DNA from: JACVRW01 sp963739095
GTDB lineage: Bacteria > Actinomycetota > Thermoleophilia > Solirubrobacterales > Thermoleophilaceae
Direction: 5' to 3'
Assembly (NCBI GenBank): GCA_963739095.1
Contig: CAVTZF010000039.1
Location: 1-64,000, forward strand
DNA: 64,000 nucleotides
Numbering within the stretch: the first letter of the stretch is position 1; each line of letters starts with the position of its first letter. This document shows positions 7,323 to 13,311 of the stretch, one piece after another. The notes below the pieces were generated by a model that was given only the letters and a program-made list of their open reading frames with translations, ran no database searches and was not told the DNA's origin. Both the position numbers and the translations under genes were made by a program.

Positions 7323-7756
7323 ATGGATTCGAGTCCGGCCAGCGTGCGCCCCACGCGCCCGTGGAGGAGATCGTGGCGCTGCTGCGCGAGCAGGGGCTGC
7401 CGGGCGTGCCCGTGGTGGACGACGAGGGGCGCTGCGTCGGGATCGTCACTGAGGCCGACCTGGTCGTGCCCGATGAGGAGGGCGACCTACACCTGCCCCA
7501 CTACATCAACCTTTTCGGGAGCACGGTCTTCGTCGAGCCGCTGGGCCGCTACGAGCAGCGCCTGCGCAAGGCGTTCGCCTCCACGGCCGAGGACATGATG
7601 ACCCGGGACCCCGACACGGTCGGCCCGGATGCGAGCGCGAAGGAGGCGGCTCTCCTCATCCACGAGACGGGTCACAACCGCCTGCCCGTGGTGGAAGACG
7701 GGCGTCTGGTCGGCGTCGTCACGCGCCTGGAAGTGCTCGGCGCCCTCGCGAAGTGA
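7323..7756 (+). pseudogene. CBS-pair domain protein, frameshifted at the N-terminus
   Basis: The body from GTG 7361 (VEEIVALLREQGLPGVPVVD, GIVTEADLVVPDEEGDL, then DMMTRDPDTVGPDASAKEAA and RLPVVEDGRLVGVVTRLEVL) is a two-CBS protein of about 130 aa. The expected first strand (VRDIMDSSPASVRP) is in another frame from 7311. One missing base near 7353 (CGCCCCACGCGCCC) separates the two. GTG 7361 could still start a product lacking the first strand. CBS pairs bind adenosyl ligands. ATACGAGAC/GTACGAGAC repeats at 7302-7319 lie at the original start. This is another host-type gene within the island. Confidence 0.6.
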
Positions 7757-7783
7757 GCGCGGGTCGAGGCGGCCGTCGCGCTC

Positions 7784-8044
7784 TCAGCGACCAGGACAGT
7801 CGGCTCGGGGGTGGCGGCCGCCACAGCGCGGGCAGACGAACCGGACCATGACGGGTCCCGGGTCGGGACGCCCTCGCGGACGCCGGCGCTTACCGCGGCT
7901 GCCGCGCTTCCCGACCTGATGGACGACGGCCATCGGGGCAGGGCACGGGCCCGCGGCGGGCCTGCCCGTGTCCCACACGATCACGGGGCCGACCGGCACG
8001 CCGTCCTGCTCGTCCTCGTCTTTGAACGTGATCGTGAGCGCCAT
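7784..8044 (-). CDS. Hypothetical zinc-knuckle protein (86 aa)
   Basis: Last gene of a minus-strand run of three; AGGAGG lies 5 nt before ATG 8044 and the start overlaps the preceding stop (TGATG). The N-terminus is beta-like (MALTITFKDEDEQDGVPVGP). A basic Pro/Arg stretch follows, and the C-terminus FVCPRCGGRHPRADCPGR looks like a zinc knuckle. It is probably a small nucleic-acid-binding protein of the element; the exact role is not identifiable. Confidence 0.55.
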   Translation of the reverse strand: MALTITFKDEDEQDGVPVGPVIVWDTGRPAAGPCPAPMAVVHQVGKRGSRGKRRRPRGRPDPGPVMVRFVCPRCGGRHPRADCPGR

Positions 8045-8229
8045 CAGACCTCCTTCCTCAGCATGTGCTCGACCGAACGCTCGATCACCCTCCTACGCGG
8101 GGCCGGGATCGACGTGTAGTTGGACCCGAACGGCGAGGTTTCGCGCAGTCCCAGACGGAAGCGCGTCCTCGCCTTCAGGTACTGGTGCTCGATCGGGCTG
8201 AGGCGCAGGTTCGTGTCGTCCCCGCCCAT
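8044..8229 (-). CDS. Hypothetical protein (61 aa)
   Basis: Start ATG 8229 overlaps the stop of the upstream gene and its stop overlaps the next start, a TGATG chain that sets both boundaries. Sequence MGGDDTNLRLSPIEHQYLKA, then RLGLRETSPFGSNYTSIPAP and RRRVIERSVEHMLRKEV suggests a compact helical basic protein. No family is recognised. Confidence 0.5.
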   Translation of the reverse strand: MGGDDTNLRLSPIEHQYLKARTRFRLGLRETSPFGSNYTSIPAPRRRVIERSVEHMLRKEV

Positions 8230-8414
8230 CAGACCACGCCCCTCTCGTCGCGGCGCAGGTCGTCCCTGGCCTCGACGATGCGCGGCTTGCTGCGAATCCA
8301 TGTGCGCAGCGATTGGCTCCTGCTCTCCCCGGGCGCGAGCTGCGAGACAACGGCCCGCATCAGCTCCTCCTCGGTGACGATGTACTTCGTCTTGCCTGTC
8401 GGCCGGTCACTCAT
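8229..8414 (-). CDS. Hypothetical protein (61 aa), first of three
   Basis: AAGGGA lies upstream of ATG 8414. MSDRPTGKTKYIVTEEELMR followed by AVVSQLAPGESRSQSLRTWI and KPRIVEARDDLRRDERG gives a helix-rich basic protein. It opens the run 8414-7784, which faces away from the integrase cassette. No motif identifies it. Confidence 0.5.
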   Translation of the reverse strand: MSDRPTGKTKYIVTEEELMRAVVSQLAPGESRSQSLRTWIRSKPRIVEARDDLRRDERGVV

Positions 8415-8498
8415 TGCCAGTCCCTTGCTCCGTGTTTGTGCTCATACGCCACCCTCTCAAGAGATCCCGAACCCGGACACCGTGACTCCAGTTGGGGC

Positions 8499-8828
8499 CT
8501 AGACGCCGAACCCGGGCGGCCGCGAGGGTGCCGGCGAGGCTCGGTCGCCGTCGTCGTCAAGGCCGAACGCGTCGAAGAAGCCGCCACCGCCTCGACGGCG
8601 ACGTGGACGTACTCCCGCCTCGACGGTGCGCGCCGCTTGGAGGTCGCGCCACTGCTGAATGCACCGGCGCAAGTCGAGGCGCACGGAATCAAGCTCCTTT
8701 CGCTGATCCAGGTCCGCGCAGCGGCGCAGCGCCCGCTCTACCTCGGCGAGCGCCTTGTTGAGGCGAGCTATCTCGGGGTGCGCCTCGGTCACATGGCCAC
8801 GATGCCCGCGAACGGATGTCCGCGCCAC
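8499..8828 (-). CDS. Hypothetical coiled-coil-like protein (up to 109 aa)
   Basis: The likely core is EIARLNKALAEVERALRRCA, then DQRKELDSVRLDLRRCIQQW, two amphipathic helices. A basic and glycine-rich linker (RPRRRRGGGGFFDAFGLDDD) follows. GTG 8828 or the internal GTG at codon 13 could start it; neither has a clear ribosome binding site. The heptad-like pattern supports coding, but the frame is uncertain in this GC-rich sequence. Confidence 0.4.
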   Translation of the reverse strand: MARTSVRGHRGHVTEAHPEIARLNKALAEVERALRRCADLDQRKELDSVRLDLRRCIQQWRDLQAARTVEAGVRPRRRRGGGGFFDAFGLDDDGDRASPAPSRPPGFGV

Positions 8829-9028
8829 GGGCCGGTTGACTCAGATTGCGTTCAGGGAGTTGAACGCGGGCCGGGCCCTAGCCGCCTAATCCGACCGCCG
8901 ACTCCCAACTCTTCTCCGCGAGCTCGTACTGCTGCCGCATCTGAGCGCACGAGTTCCAGCAGCCGCACGTCCAGCGCCGACCCCGGCGACCCCGACCCTG
9001 AACCTCCCCAAGCCGGGAGGGCCGCCGA

Positions 9029-9436
9029 ATGAGCGGCCCGCTCGACGCCGCGCTCGCCCTCGCGGACACGCTCAACTGGCGGATACTCCCCTGCGAGCCG
9101 GAAGGCAAGGACCCGATCGTCCGGCTCGTCCACCACGGCGTCAAGGACGCGTCGACCGACCCGGACGTGATCCGCGGCTGGTGGGCCGAGGAGCCTGACG
9201 CCAACCCCGCGGTCGCCTGCGGGCCACCGGGGCCTGACGTGCTCGACCTCGACGACCCGTCCCACCCCCAAGCCCGCGAGCTGCTCGACCAGCTCGCCGC
9301 CGCCCCACGAGTCGCGAGCGTCCGCGGCCCGCACGTCTACCTGTCCGGCGGCGGCAACCGCGTGCTCCCGTTCGGCGAGCTCCGCTCGACCGGCTGGTAC
9401 GTGCTCGCGCCGCCGGCGTGCCGAACGAGTCCGTGA
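9029..9436 (+). CDS. Primase-polymerase (AEP) N-terminal domain, truncated
   Basis: MSGPLDAALALADTLNWRIL, VNDP-like GKDPIVRLVHHGVKDASTDP, VIRGWWAEEPDANPAVACGP and DVLDLDDP match the N-terminal part of bifunctional primase-polymerase proteins of actinobacterial elements, with the metal-binding D-x-D in LDLDDP. Family members normally continue past the APP motif with more catalytic sequence and often a helicase. This one ends at 9436 right after YVLAPPACRTSP, so it is short (135 aa). It may be a decayed replication protein or a minimal form. Its stop is overlapped by the next GTG. Confidence 0.6.
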   Translation: MSGPLDAALALADTLNWRILPCEPEGKDPIVRLVHHGVKDASTDPDVIRGWWAEEPDANPAVACGPPGPDVLDLDDPSHPQARELLDQLAAAPRVASVRGPHVYLSGGGNRVLPFGELRSTGWYVLAPPACRTSP

Positions 9437-9513
9437 TCGTCGCGATCCACGACCTCCGCCGCGAGCTCGCTGAGGTCCGCGAACGGCTCGACCGGCTTGA
9501 GGGGGCGGCGTGA
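9433..9513 (+). CDS. 26-aa micro-ORF between primase-polymerase and excisionase
   Basis: GTG 9433 overlaps the preceding TGA (9434-9436), and its own TGA (9511-9513) is overlapped by the next GTG (9510). Both junctions are GTGA, so the frame is closely tied to its neighbours. The product starts VIVAIHDLRRELAEVRERLD and ends RLEGAA, a single amphipathic helix with coiled-coil character. It could be a real small protein or a coupling device that carries ribosomes to the excisionase. Confidence 0.5.
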   Translation: MIVAIHDLRRELAEVRERLDRLEGAA

Positions 9514-9770
9514 ACGGCCGGTTGCTCACCGCCCGCGAAGTAGCCGACCGGCTCGGTCTGACGACCGAGACCGTGCTCGTCTGGGTCCGGCAAGGCCGGC
9601 TGCCCGCTTTCCGGCTTGGCAGGGCGATCAGGTTCCGCGAAGCCGACCTCGACGCCTGGCTCGAAGAGCGGGCGACGCCGCGACGAGGACTGCGAAGCAC
9701 CACGCCTGGCGCCGCCCAGCCCGCAACGGTACTGTCGACAGTGCGAAGCACCACCGACGACGAGGAGTAA
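9510..9770 (+). CDS. Excisionase-like MerR-type HTH protein (86 aa)
   Basis: Starts at GTG 9510. LLTAREVADRLGLTTETVLV, then WVRQGRLPAFRLGRAIRFRE and ADLDAWLEER is the standard winged HTH (helix_turn_helix_17) of excisionase/DNA-binding proteins. Such proteins bind element ends and favour excision. It lies directly before the integrase with 2 nt between the genes, the usual order in actinobacterial integrative elements. The tail after residue 55 (RRGLRSTTPGAAQ and onward) is unstructured. Confidence 0.8.
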   Translation: MNGRLLTAREVADRLGLTTETVLVWVRQGRLPAFRLGRAIRFREADLDAWLEERATPRRGLRSTTPGAAQPATVLSTVRSTTDDEE

Positions 9771-9772
9771 GG

Positions 9773-10858
9773 ATGCCTGCCGAACAGCAAGGCGACGTCT
9801 ACCAACTGGCGGACGGCCGCTGGGGGCTGCGCTACAAGGACCGCGACGGCAACCGCCGCCGCACCGAAGAGAAGTTCCCCAACCGCACCGCCGCCCGGCG
9901 CCACTTCCGCGACGTGATCCGCCCCACCCTCCAAGGGCCGCCCAGGCCGGCCGAGATGACGCTCGCCGAGTTCGTGCCCGTCTACATCCGCCGCCACAAC
10001 CCGCCGCGGGACCGCACCCGCACCACGCTCGAAAAGCGGCTGCGCTACGCCACCGACGCGTTCGGGGACGTGCCACTCACCGACCTCGAGAACATGGCCG
10101 GCGAGCTCGCCGACTGGCGCGCCCGGCTCCCCGAACGGTCCGCCTACGGGATCATGCAGGCACTGCGGCAGACGCTCGAGGCCGCGGTCCGCTGGAAGCA
10201 CATCACGCAGAACCCGGCCAAGCTCGCCGGGAAGAACCCGCAGCCGCCCCCCAGGCCGATCCGCGTGTACAGCTTCGCCGAGCTCGACGCGATCGCCGCC
10301 GAACTCGACCCGCGCTACCGGCCCGTCCCGCAGTTCTGCTCCGCGACCGGGCTGCGCCCCGAGGAGTGGGCGGCCCTTGAGCGCCGCGACGTCGACCGCC
10401 GCAACCGCGTCGCGAGCGTGCGCCGCACTATCAGCGACGGCGAGGTCGTCGAGCTCGCCAAGACGGCCCGCTCCCGCCGCGAAGTGCCGCTGTCAGGCCG
10501 TGCGCTCGCCGCGCTCGACGAGCTCCCACCCAGGCTCGACACCGGCTACCTGTTCCCCGCCCGCCGTGGCGGACCGTTCGACCTGCACAACTTCCGCCGC
10601 CGCGAATGGGCCCCGGCGATCGAGGCGTCCGGGATATCCCGACCGGCTCGGCTGTACGACATGCGCTCCACGTTCGCGTCGAACTCGCTCGCCGCCGGCG
10701 TCACCGTGTTCGAGCTCGCCAGGCTGATGGGGACCTCTGTCGCGATGATCGAGCGCCACTACGGCACCCTGCTCGACGGCGCCGGGGCCGACCTCGCACG
10801 CCGCCTATCGGCCTTCGAGGCGGCGCAGGACGCCACGGCCGAGCAGGAGCAGGGATGA
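9773..10858 (+). CDS. Tyrosine site-specific integrase (361 aa)
   Basis: Catalyses integration/excision at the tRNA-Arg attachment site. Layout: N-terminal arm-binding part (GDVYQLADGRWGLRYKDRDG), SAM-like core-binding domain (about 60-150), catalytic domain (about 165-340). Catalytic residues visible are Arg in FCSATGLRPEEWAAL, the second Arg in YDMRSTFASNSLAAGV (the usual HxLR His is replaced by Tyr), and the nucleophile Tyr in MIERHYGTLL after the RLMGTS helix. ATG 9773 follows GAGTAAGG. The next gene starts within the last codons (ATGA). It lies about 440 bp from attR, as expected. Confidence 0.88.
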   Translation: MPAEQQGDVYQLADGRWGLRYKDRDGNRRRTEEKFPNRTAARRHFRDVIRPTLQGPPRPAEMTLAEFVPVYIRRHNPPRDRTRTTLEKRLRYATDAFGDVPLTDLENMAGELADWRARLPERSAYGIMQALRQTLEAAVRWKHITQNPAKLAGKNPQPPPRPIRVYSFAELDAIAAELDPRYRPVPQFCSATGLRPEEWAALERRDVDRRNRVASVRRTISDGEVVELAKTARSRREVPLSGRALAALDELPPRLDTGYLFPARRGGPFDLHNFRRREWAPAIEASGISRPARLYDMRSTFASNSLAAGVTVFELARLMGTSVAMIERHYGTLLDGAGADLARRLSAFEAAQDATAEQEQG

Positions 10859-11223
10859 CCCTCGCTGACGACCTCGTCGACGTGCTCGCCGCCGCGGTTG
10901 AGCAGGCCGGCCCCGAGCAGCGCGCCCGGCTGCGGGCCGCGCTCGAAGTCGAGATTTCCACCATGGAAATCTCAACCGAGCGCGCCGTCTACACGCCGCA
11001 GACCTTGGCCGCCGAGCTGGGCCGCACGCTCAGGTCGATCCGCGGCGCGATCCAGCGCGGCGAGCTGCAGGCCGTCAAGCGCGGCCGCGGCTGGGTGATC
11101 AGCGCCGACGCCGTCGGACGCTGGGCCGAATCTTCTGTACGTACAGAAGATTCCCGCCCCCGTCGTCCGCGCCGTCGAGCACCGGGGCGGGGTCCGATGG
11201 GCCGGGCGTTCGACCGCTCCTGA
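10855..11223 (+). CDS. HTH protein downstream of integrase (122 aa)
   Basis: ATGA overlap with the integrase. An N-terminal helical region (LVDVLAAAVEQAGPEQRARL) precedes an excisionase-type HTH: YTPQTLAAELGRTLRSIRGA, then IQRGELQAVKRGRGWVISAD and AVGRWAES. The tail is basic. It could act as a second recombination directionality factor or regulator. The coding sequence contains two long AT-rich inverted repeats (10951-10973 and 11128-11153), unusual for such GC-rich DNA and perhaps its own binding sites. Confidence 0.65.
   Translation: MTLADDLVDVLAAAVEQAGPEQRARLRAALEVEISTMEISTERAVYTPQTLAAELGRTLRSIRGAIQRGELQAVKRGRGWVISADAVGRWAESSVRTEDSRPRRPRRRAPGRGPMGRAFDRS
10951..10973. repeat. Inverted repeat inside the HTH gene (10-bp arms)
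   Basis: GAGATTTCCA and TGGAAATCTC are perfect inverted arms separated by 3 nt. The sequence encodes EISTMEIST, so the codons happen to allow the palindrome. It is an operator or hairpin candidate. Confidence 0.6.
11128..11153. repeat. Perfect 26-bp palindrome inside the HTH gene
   Basis: GAATCTTCTGTAC is followed directly by its exact reverse complement GTACAGAAGATTC, with no spacer. It lies about 150 bp inside attR. This length without mismatch is unlikely by chance in 70% GC DNA. Confidence 0.75.
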
Positions 11224-11243
11224 CGGCCGAGCGCCGGTCGTTC

Positions 11244-11260
11244 TGGCCATGTTCTGGCCA
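11244..11260. repeat. Paired TGGCCA repeats, probable integrase arm sites (right)
   Basis: TTCTGGCCA at 11241-11249 and 11252-11260 gives an 11-bp period, 42 bp inside attR. The same core and period occur at 2753-2772 inside attL. Confidence 0.55.
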
Positions 11261-11301
11261 CGCCAATCGGGGGGTTCCCCACGATTCCGCTCTGTGGCTA
11301 G

Positions 11302-11346
11302 TGCCCCGGGCAGGATTCGAACCTGCGACCCGCGGCTTAGAAGGCC
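11302..11346. other. attR within tRNA-Arg
   Basis: Right copy of the 45-bp repeat, here part of the intact tRNA-Arg(TCT). The element restores the full tRNA at this end and leaves the truncated copy at 2590-2634. Confidence 0.85.
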
Positions 11347-11374
11347 GCCGCTCTGTCCACTGAGCTACCGGGGC
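11302..11374 (-). tRNA. tRNA-Arg (anticodon TCT)
   Basis: Full cloverleaf on the minus strand: acceptor GCCCCGG/CCGGGGC, D stem GAGC-type (GCTC/GAGC), anticodon stem GCGGC/GCCGC around CTTCTAA (anticodon TCT), T arm GCAGG-TTCGAAT-CCTGC, discriminator A. It serves as the island's attachment site and remains intact. Confidence 0.93.
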
Positions 11375-11418
11375 GGATACGGCGCAAAGCCTAGGCGGGG
11401 TGCCGCTCCTTGACGAGG

Positions 11419-11868
11419 TCAGCCGGCGCCGATCGACGAACCCGAGAAGAGGAAGAACCAGACCTCGAAGACGATCGCCGCGAGGATCACGCTGATCACG
11501 ACGATCTTCTCGGCTCCGGAGATCCGCGCCGAGGCGCGGTTGTACTCGGGTCGCTCACCGCGCATGCTCCGCAGCCAAGGCGCGTGGGTGCGCACCGTCG
11601 GCTGCGTGCCGGTCGCCTCCTGGTAGGCATTCATCGTGATCTTGAGCAGCTGGTAGAGGCCCCAGCTGAATGCGACCAGGCACACGATCACCGCGACGAA
11701 CGCCCCCATCGACGGTTGGCTCTCCTCTCCCTGGATGCGCGACCCGATCCAGAGCGCCAGCAGCGGGCTGCCGGTCCAGACGTTCAGCGCGAGGAACGCC
11801 ATCAGGGCCGCGAGCAGGATGGGCTTGAGGCGCCCACCTGGGCGCTGGCCGGCCTGGGTCTCTGCCAT
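11419..11868 (-). CDS. Small membrane protein with two or three spans (149 aa)
   Basis: ATG 11868 lies just behind tRNA-Pro; the longer open frame through the tRNA is not coding. Hydrophobic segments are PILLAALMAFLALNVW (about 16-32), GAFVAVIVCLVAFSWGLYQL (about 55-75) and IVVISVILAAIVFEVWFFLF (about 120-140). An amphipathic segment lies between the last two. It lies between tRNA-Pro and tRNA-Arg, both minus strand, so it could be transcribed with them. No named family is recognised. Confidence 0.7.
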   Translation of the reverse strand: MAETQAGQRPGGRLKPILLAALMAFLALNVWTGSPLLALWIGSRIQGEESQPSMGAFVAVIVCLVAFSWGLYQLLKITMNAYQEATGTQPTVRTHAPWLRSMRGERPEYNRASARISGAEKIVVISVILAAIVFEVWFFLFSGSSIGAG

Positions 11869-11873
11869 GAGGA

Positions 11874-11947
11874 TCGGGGTGCCCGGATTTGAACCGGGAA
11901 CCTCGGCCACCCAAAGGCCGCGCGCTACCAGGTTGCGCCACACCCCG
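11874..11947 (-). tRNA. tRNA-Pro (anticodon TGG)
   Basis: Minus strand: acceptor CGGGGTG/CACCCCG, D arm GCGC...GCGC, anticodon stem CGGCC/GGCCG around TTTGGGT (anticodon TGG), T stem TCCCGGTTCAAATCCGGGC-type, discriminator A. All four arms form. Confidence 0.93.
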
Positions 11948-12013
11948 TCGCTCGCCGAGTGTAACCGCGGCGCCGGGCCGTCGAGGCAGGGTCGGGTAGC
12001 CTGGCCCGTCGCG

Positions 12014-13279
12014 ATGGCCGACGTCCAGCCGCTCCGCACCCTGCGCTACGAGCCCTCGGCGGCGGGGCCGCTCGAGGATGTGATCGCCCCTCCCTACGAC
12101 GTCATCGACAAGGAGCTGCGCGCGCAGCTCGTGGCCCGCAGCCCGCGCAATGTCGTCGAGATCGACCTGCCCGAGCCCCCGCCCGGGGGCGGCGACCGCT
12201 ACGAGCACGCGGCGACGACGATGCGCGAGTGGCTCGACGAGGGCGTGCTGGTACGCGAGAACGACCCCGCCATGTGGGCGCTTCGCCAGGAGTACACGGG
12301 GCCGGACGACTCGACGCGCACGCGAACGGGATTCTTCGCGCGCGTGCGTGTGGAGGACTATGGCCCGGGCCGGATCCGCCCGCACGAACGCACTCATCCC
12401 GGGCCCAAGGAGGATCGCCTCCGGCTCACGCGCGCCACGCGAACGAACCTCTCCCCCATCTTCAGCCTGTTCGCCGACCGCGAGGGCGCCGCGGCCACTG
12501 CGCTCGAGCGGGCGACGGCGGCTGAGCCCTTCGCGGCGGTGGCCGATCACGAGGGCACGCGCAACACGCTCTGGCGCGTGACGGACGAGGTCGGGGCGCT
12601 GCAGGAGGCGCTCTCCGGCGTCGAGCTCCTGATCGCGGACGGCCATCACCGCTACGAGACGGCGCGCGTATACGCCGAGGAGGTCGGCGGCGAGGGCGAT
12701 CACCGCTACGTGCTGATGCTGCTCTGCTCGCTCTCCGACCCGGGCCTCCTCGTCTTCCCGACCCATCGCCTGCTGACCGGCCTTAAGGACGACACCGACA
12801 AGCAGCTGGCGATCCGTGACGCGCTGTTGCGCGACTTCGACGTCGAGCCGCTCCTGGGGACCTCTGAGCTCGAGCCGCACGAGGACGGCCGGGTGGCCTT
12901 TGGCTACATGGACAGCTTCCACAAGCAGCCGTTCCGGGTCACGTTGAAGGACCAGTCGATCGCAGACGCTGCGCTCGCCGGGATGCCTGACCCGTACCGG
13001 CACCTGGACACCGCCGTGCTCGAGGCGATCGTGCTCCGCGGCGCGCTCGGAATGTCGGAGGACGACATCTCGCACCTGCGCGGGCTCGATTACTCGAAGA
13101 ACCTCGAGGACGCCATCGCGCGCGTCGAGTCGGGCGCCGCCGACGCGGGTTTCTTCATGCGTGCGACGCCGGTCGAGCAGGTGCGCGAGGTGGCGGAGGC
13201 CGGCGAGTCGATGCCCCCGAAATCGACCTACTTCTACCCCAAGGTGCCGACGGGGCTCGTGTTCAACCCGCTCGCCTGA
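12014..13279 (+). CDS. DUF1015 family protein (421 aa)
   Basis: Near full-length member of DUF1015. Characteristic pieces are APPYDVID near residue 26, RPHERTHPGPKEDRL near 120, NLSPIFSLF, the strongly conserved ADGHHRYETA near 212, and the end YFYPKVPTGLVFNPL. The family is widespread and often lies near serine/amino-acid genes, but its reaction is not established to my knowledge. It is cytosolic. No operon partner is evident on the left; the next gene follows after 32 nt. Confidence 0.85.
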   Translation: MADVQPLRTLRYEPSAAGPLEDVIAPPYDVIDKELRAQLVARSPRNVVEIDLPEPPPGGGDRYEHAATTMREWLDEGVLVRENDPAMWALRQEYTGPDDSTRTRTGFFARVRVEDYGPGRIRPHERTHPGPKEDRLRLTRATRTNLSPIFSLFADREGAAATALERATAAEPFAAVADHEGTRNTLWRVTDEVGALQEALSGVELLIADGHHRYETARVYAEEVGGEGDHRYVLMLLCSLSDPGLLVFPTHRLLTGLKDDTDKQLAIRDALLRDFDVEPLLGTSELEPHEDGRVAFGYMDSFHKQPFRVTLKDQSIADAALAGMPDPYRHLDTAVLEAIVLRGALGMSEDDISHLRGLDYSKNLEDAIARVESGAADAGFFMRATPVEQVREVAEAGESMPPKSTYFYPKVPTGLVFNPLA

Positions 13280-13311
13280 CGCTTTGGTGGCTGTACGCTG
13301 GTGCGTGAGCC

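Larger units (their letters stand above)
2590..11346. mobile_element. Integrated phage-like island in tRNA-Arg(TCT)
   Basis: Bounded by the 45-bp tRNA-Arg repeats and carrying a tyrosine integrase next to the tRNA end, the usual architecture. Contents from left to right are a collagen-like pseudogene, a broken HK97-type capsid gene, HNH nuclease, small HTH/RHH and unknown ORFs, host-like SnoaL and CBS genes (both frameshifted), a minus-strand set of small ORFs, a truncated primase-polymerase, excisionase, integrase and an HTH protein. There is no portal, terminase large subunit, tail or lysis gene. It is therefore a prophage remnant or a satellite-like element rather than a full prophage. Integrase and excisionase appear intact. 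Confidence 0.75.

Noticed and set aside
8878..9069. Minus-strand frame ending in a Cys/Trp-rich stretch (RWTCGCWNSCAQMRQQYELA)
   Set aside because: The ending looks protein-like, but there is no convincing start codon or ribosome binding site and it overlaps the start of the primase-polymerase gene. Left unannotated; a small phage protein is possible.
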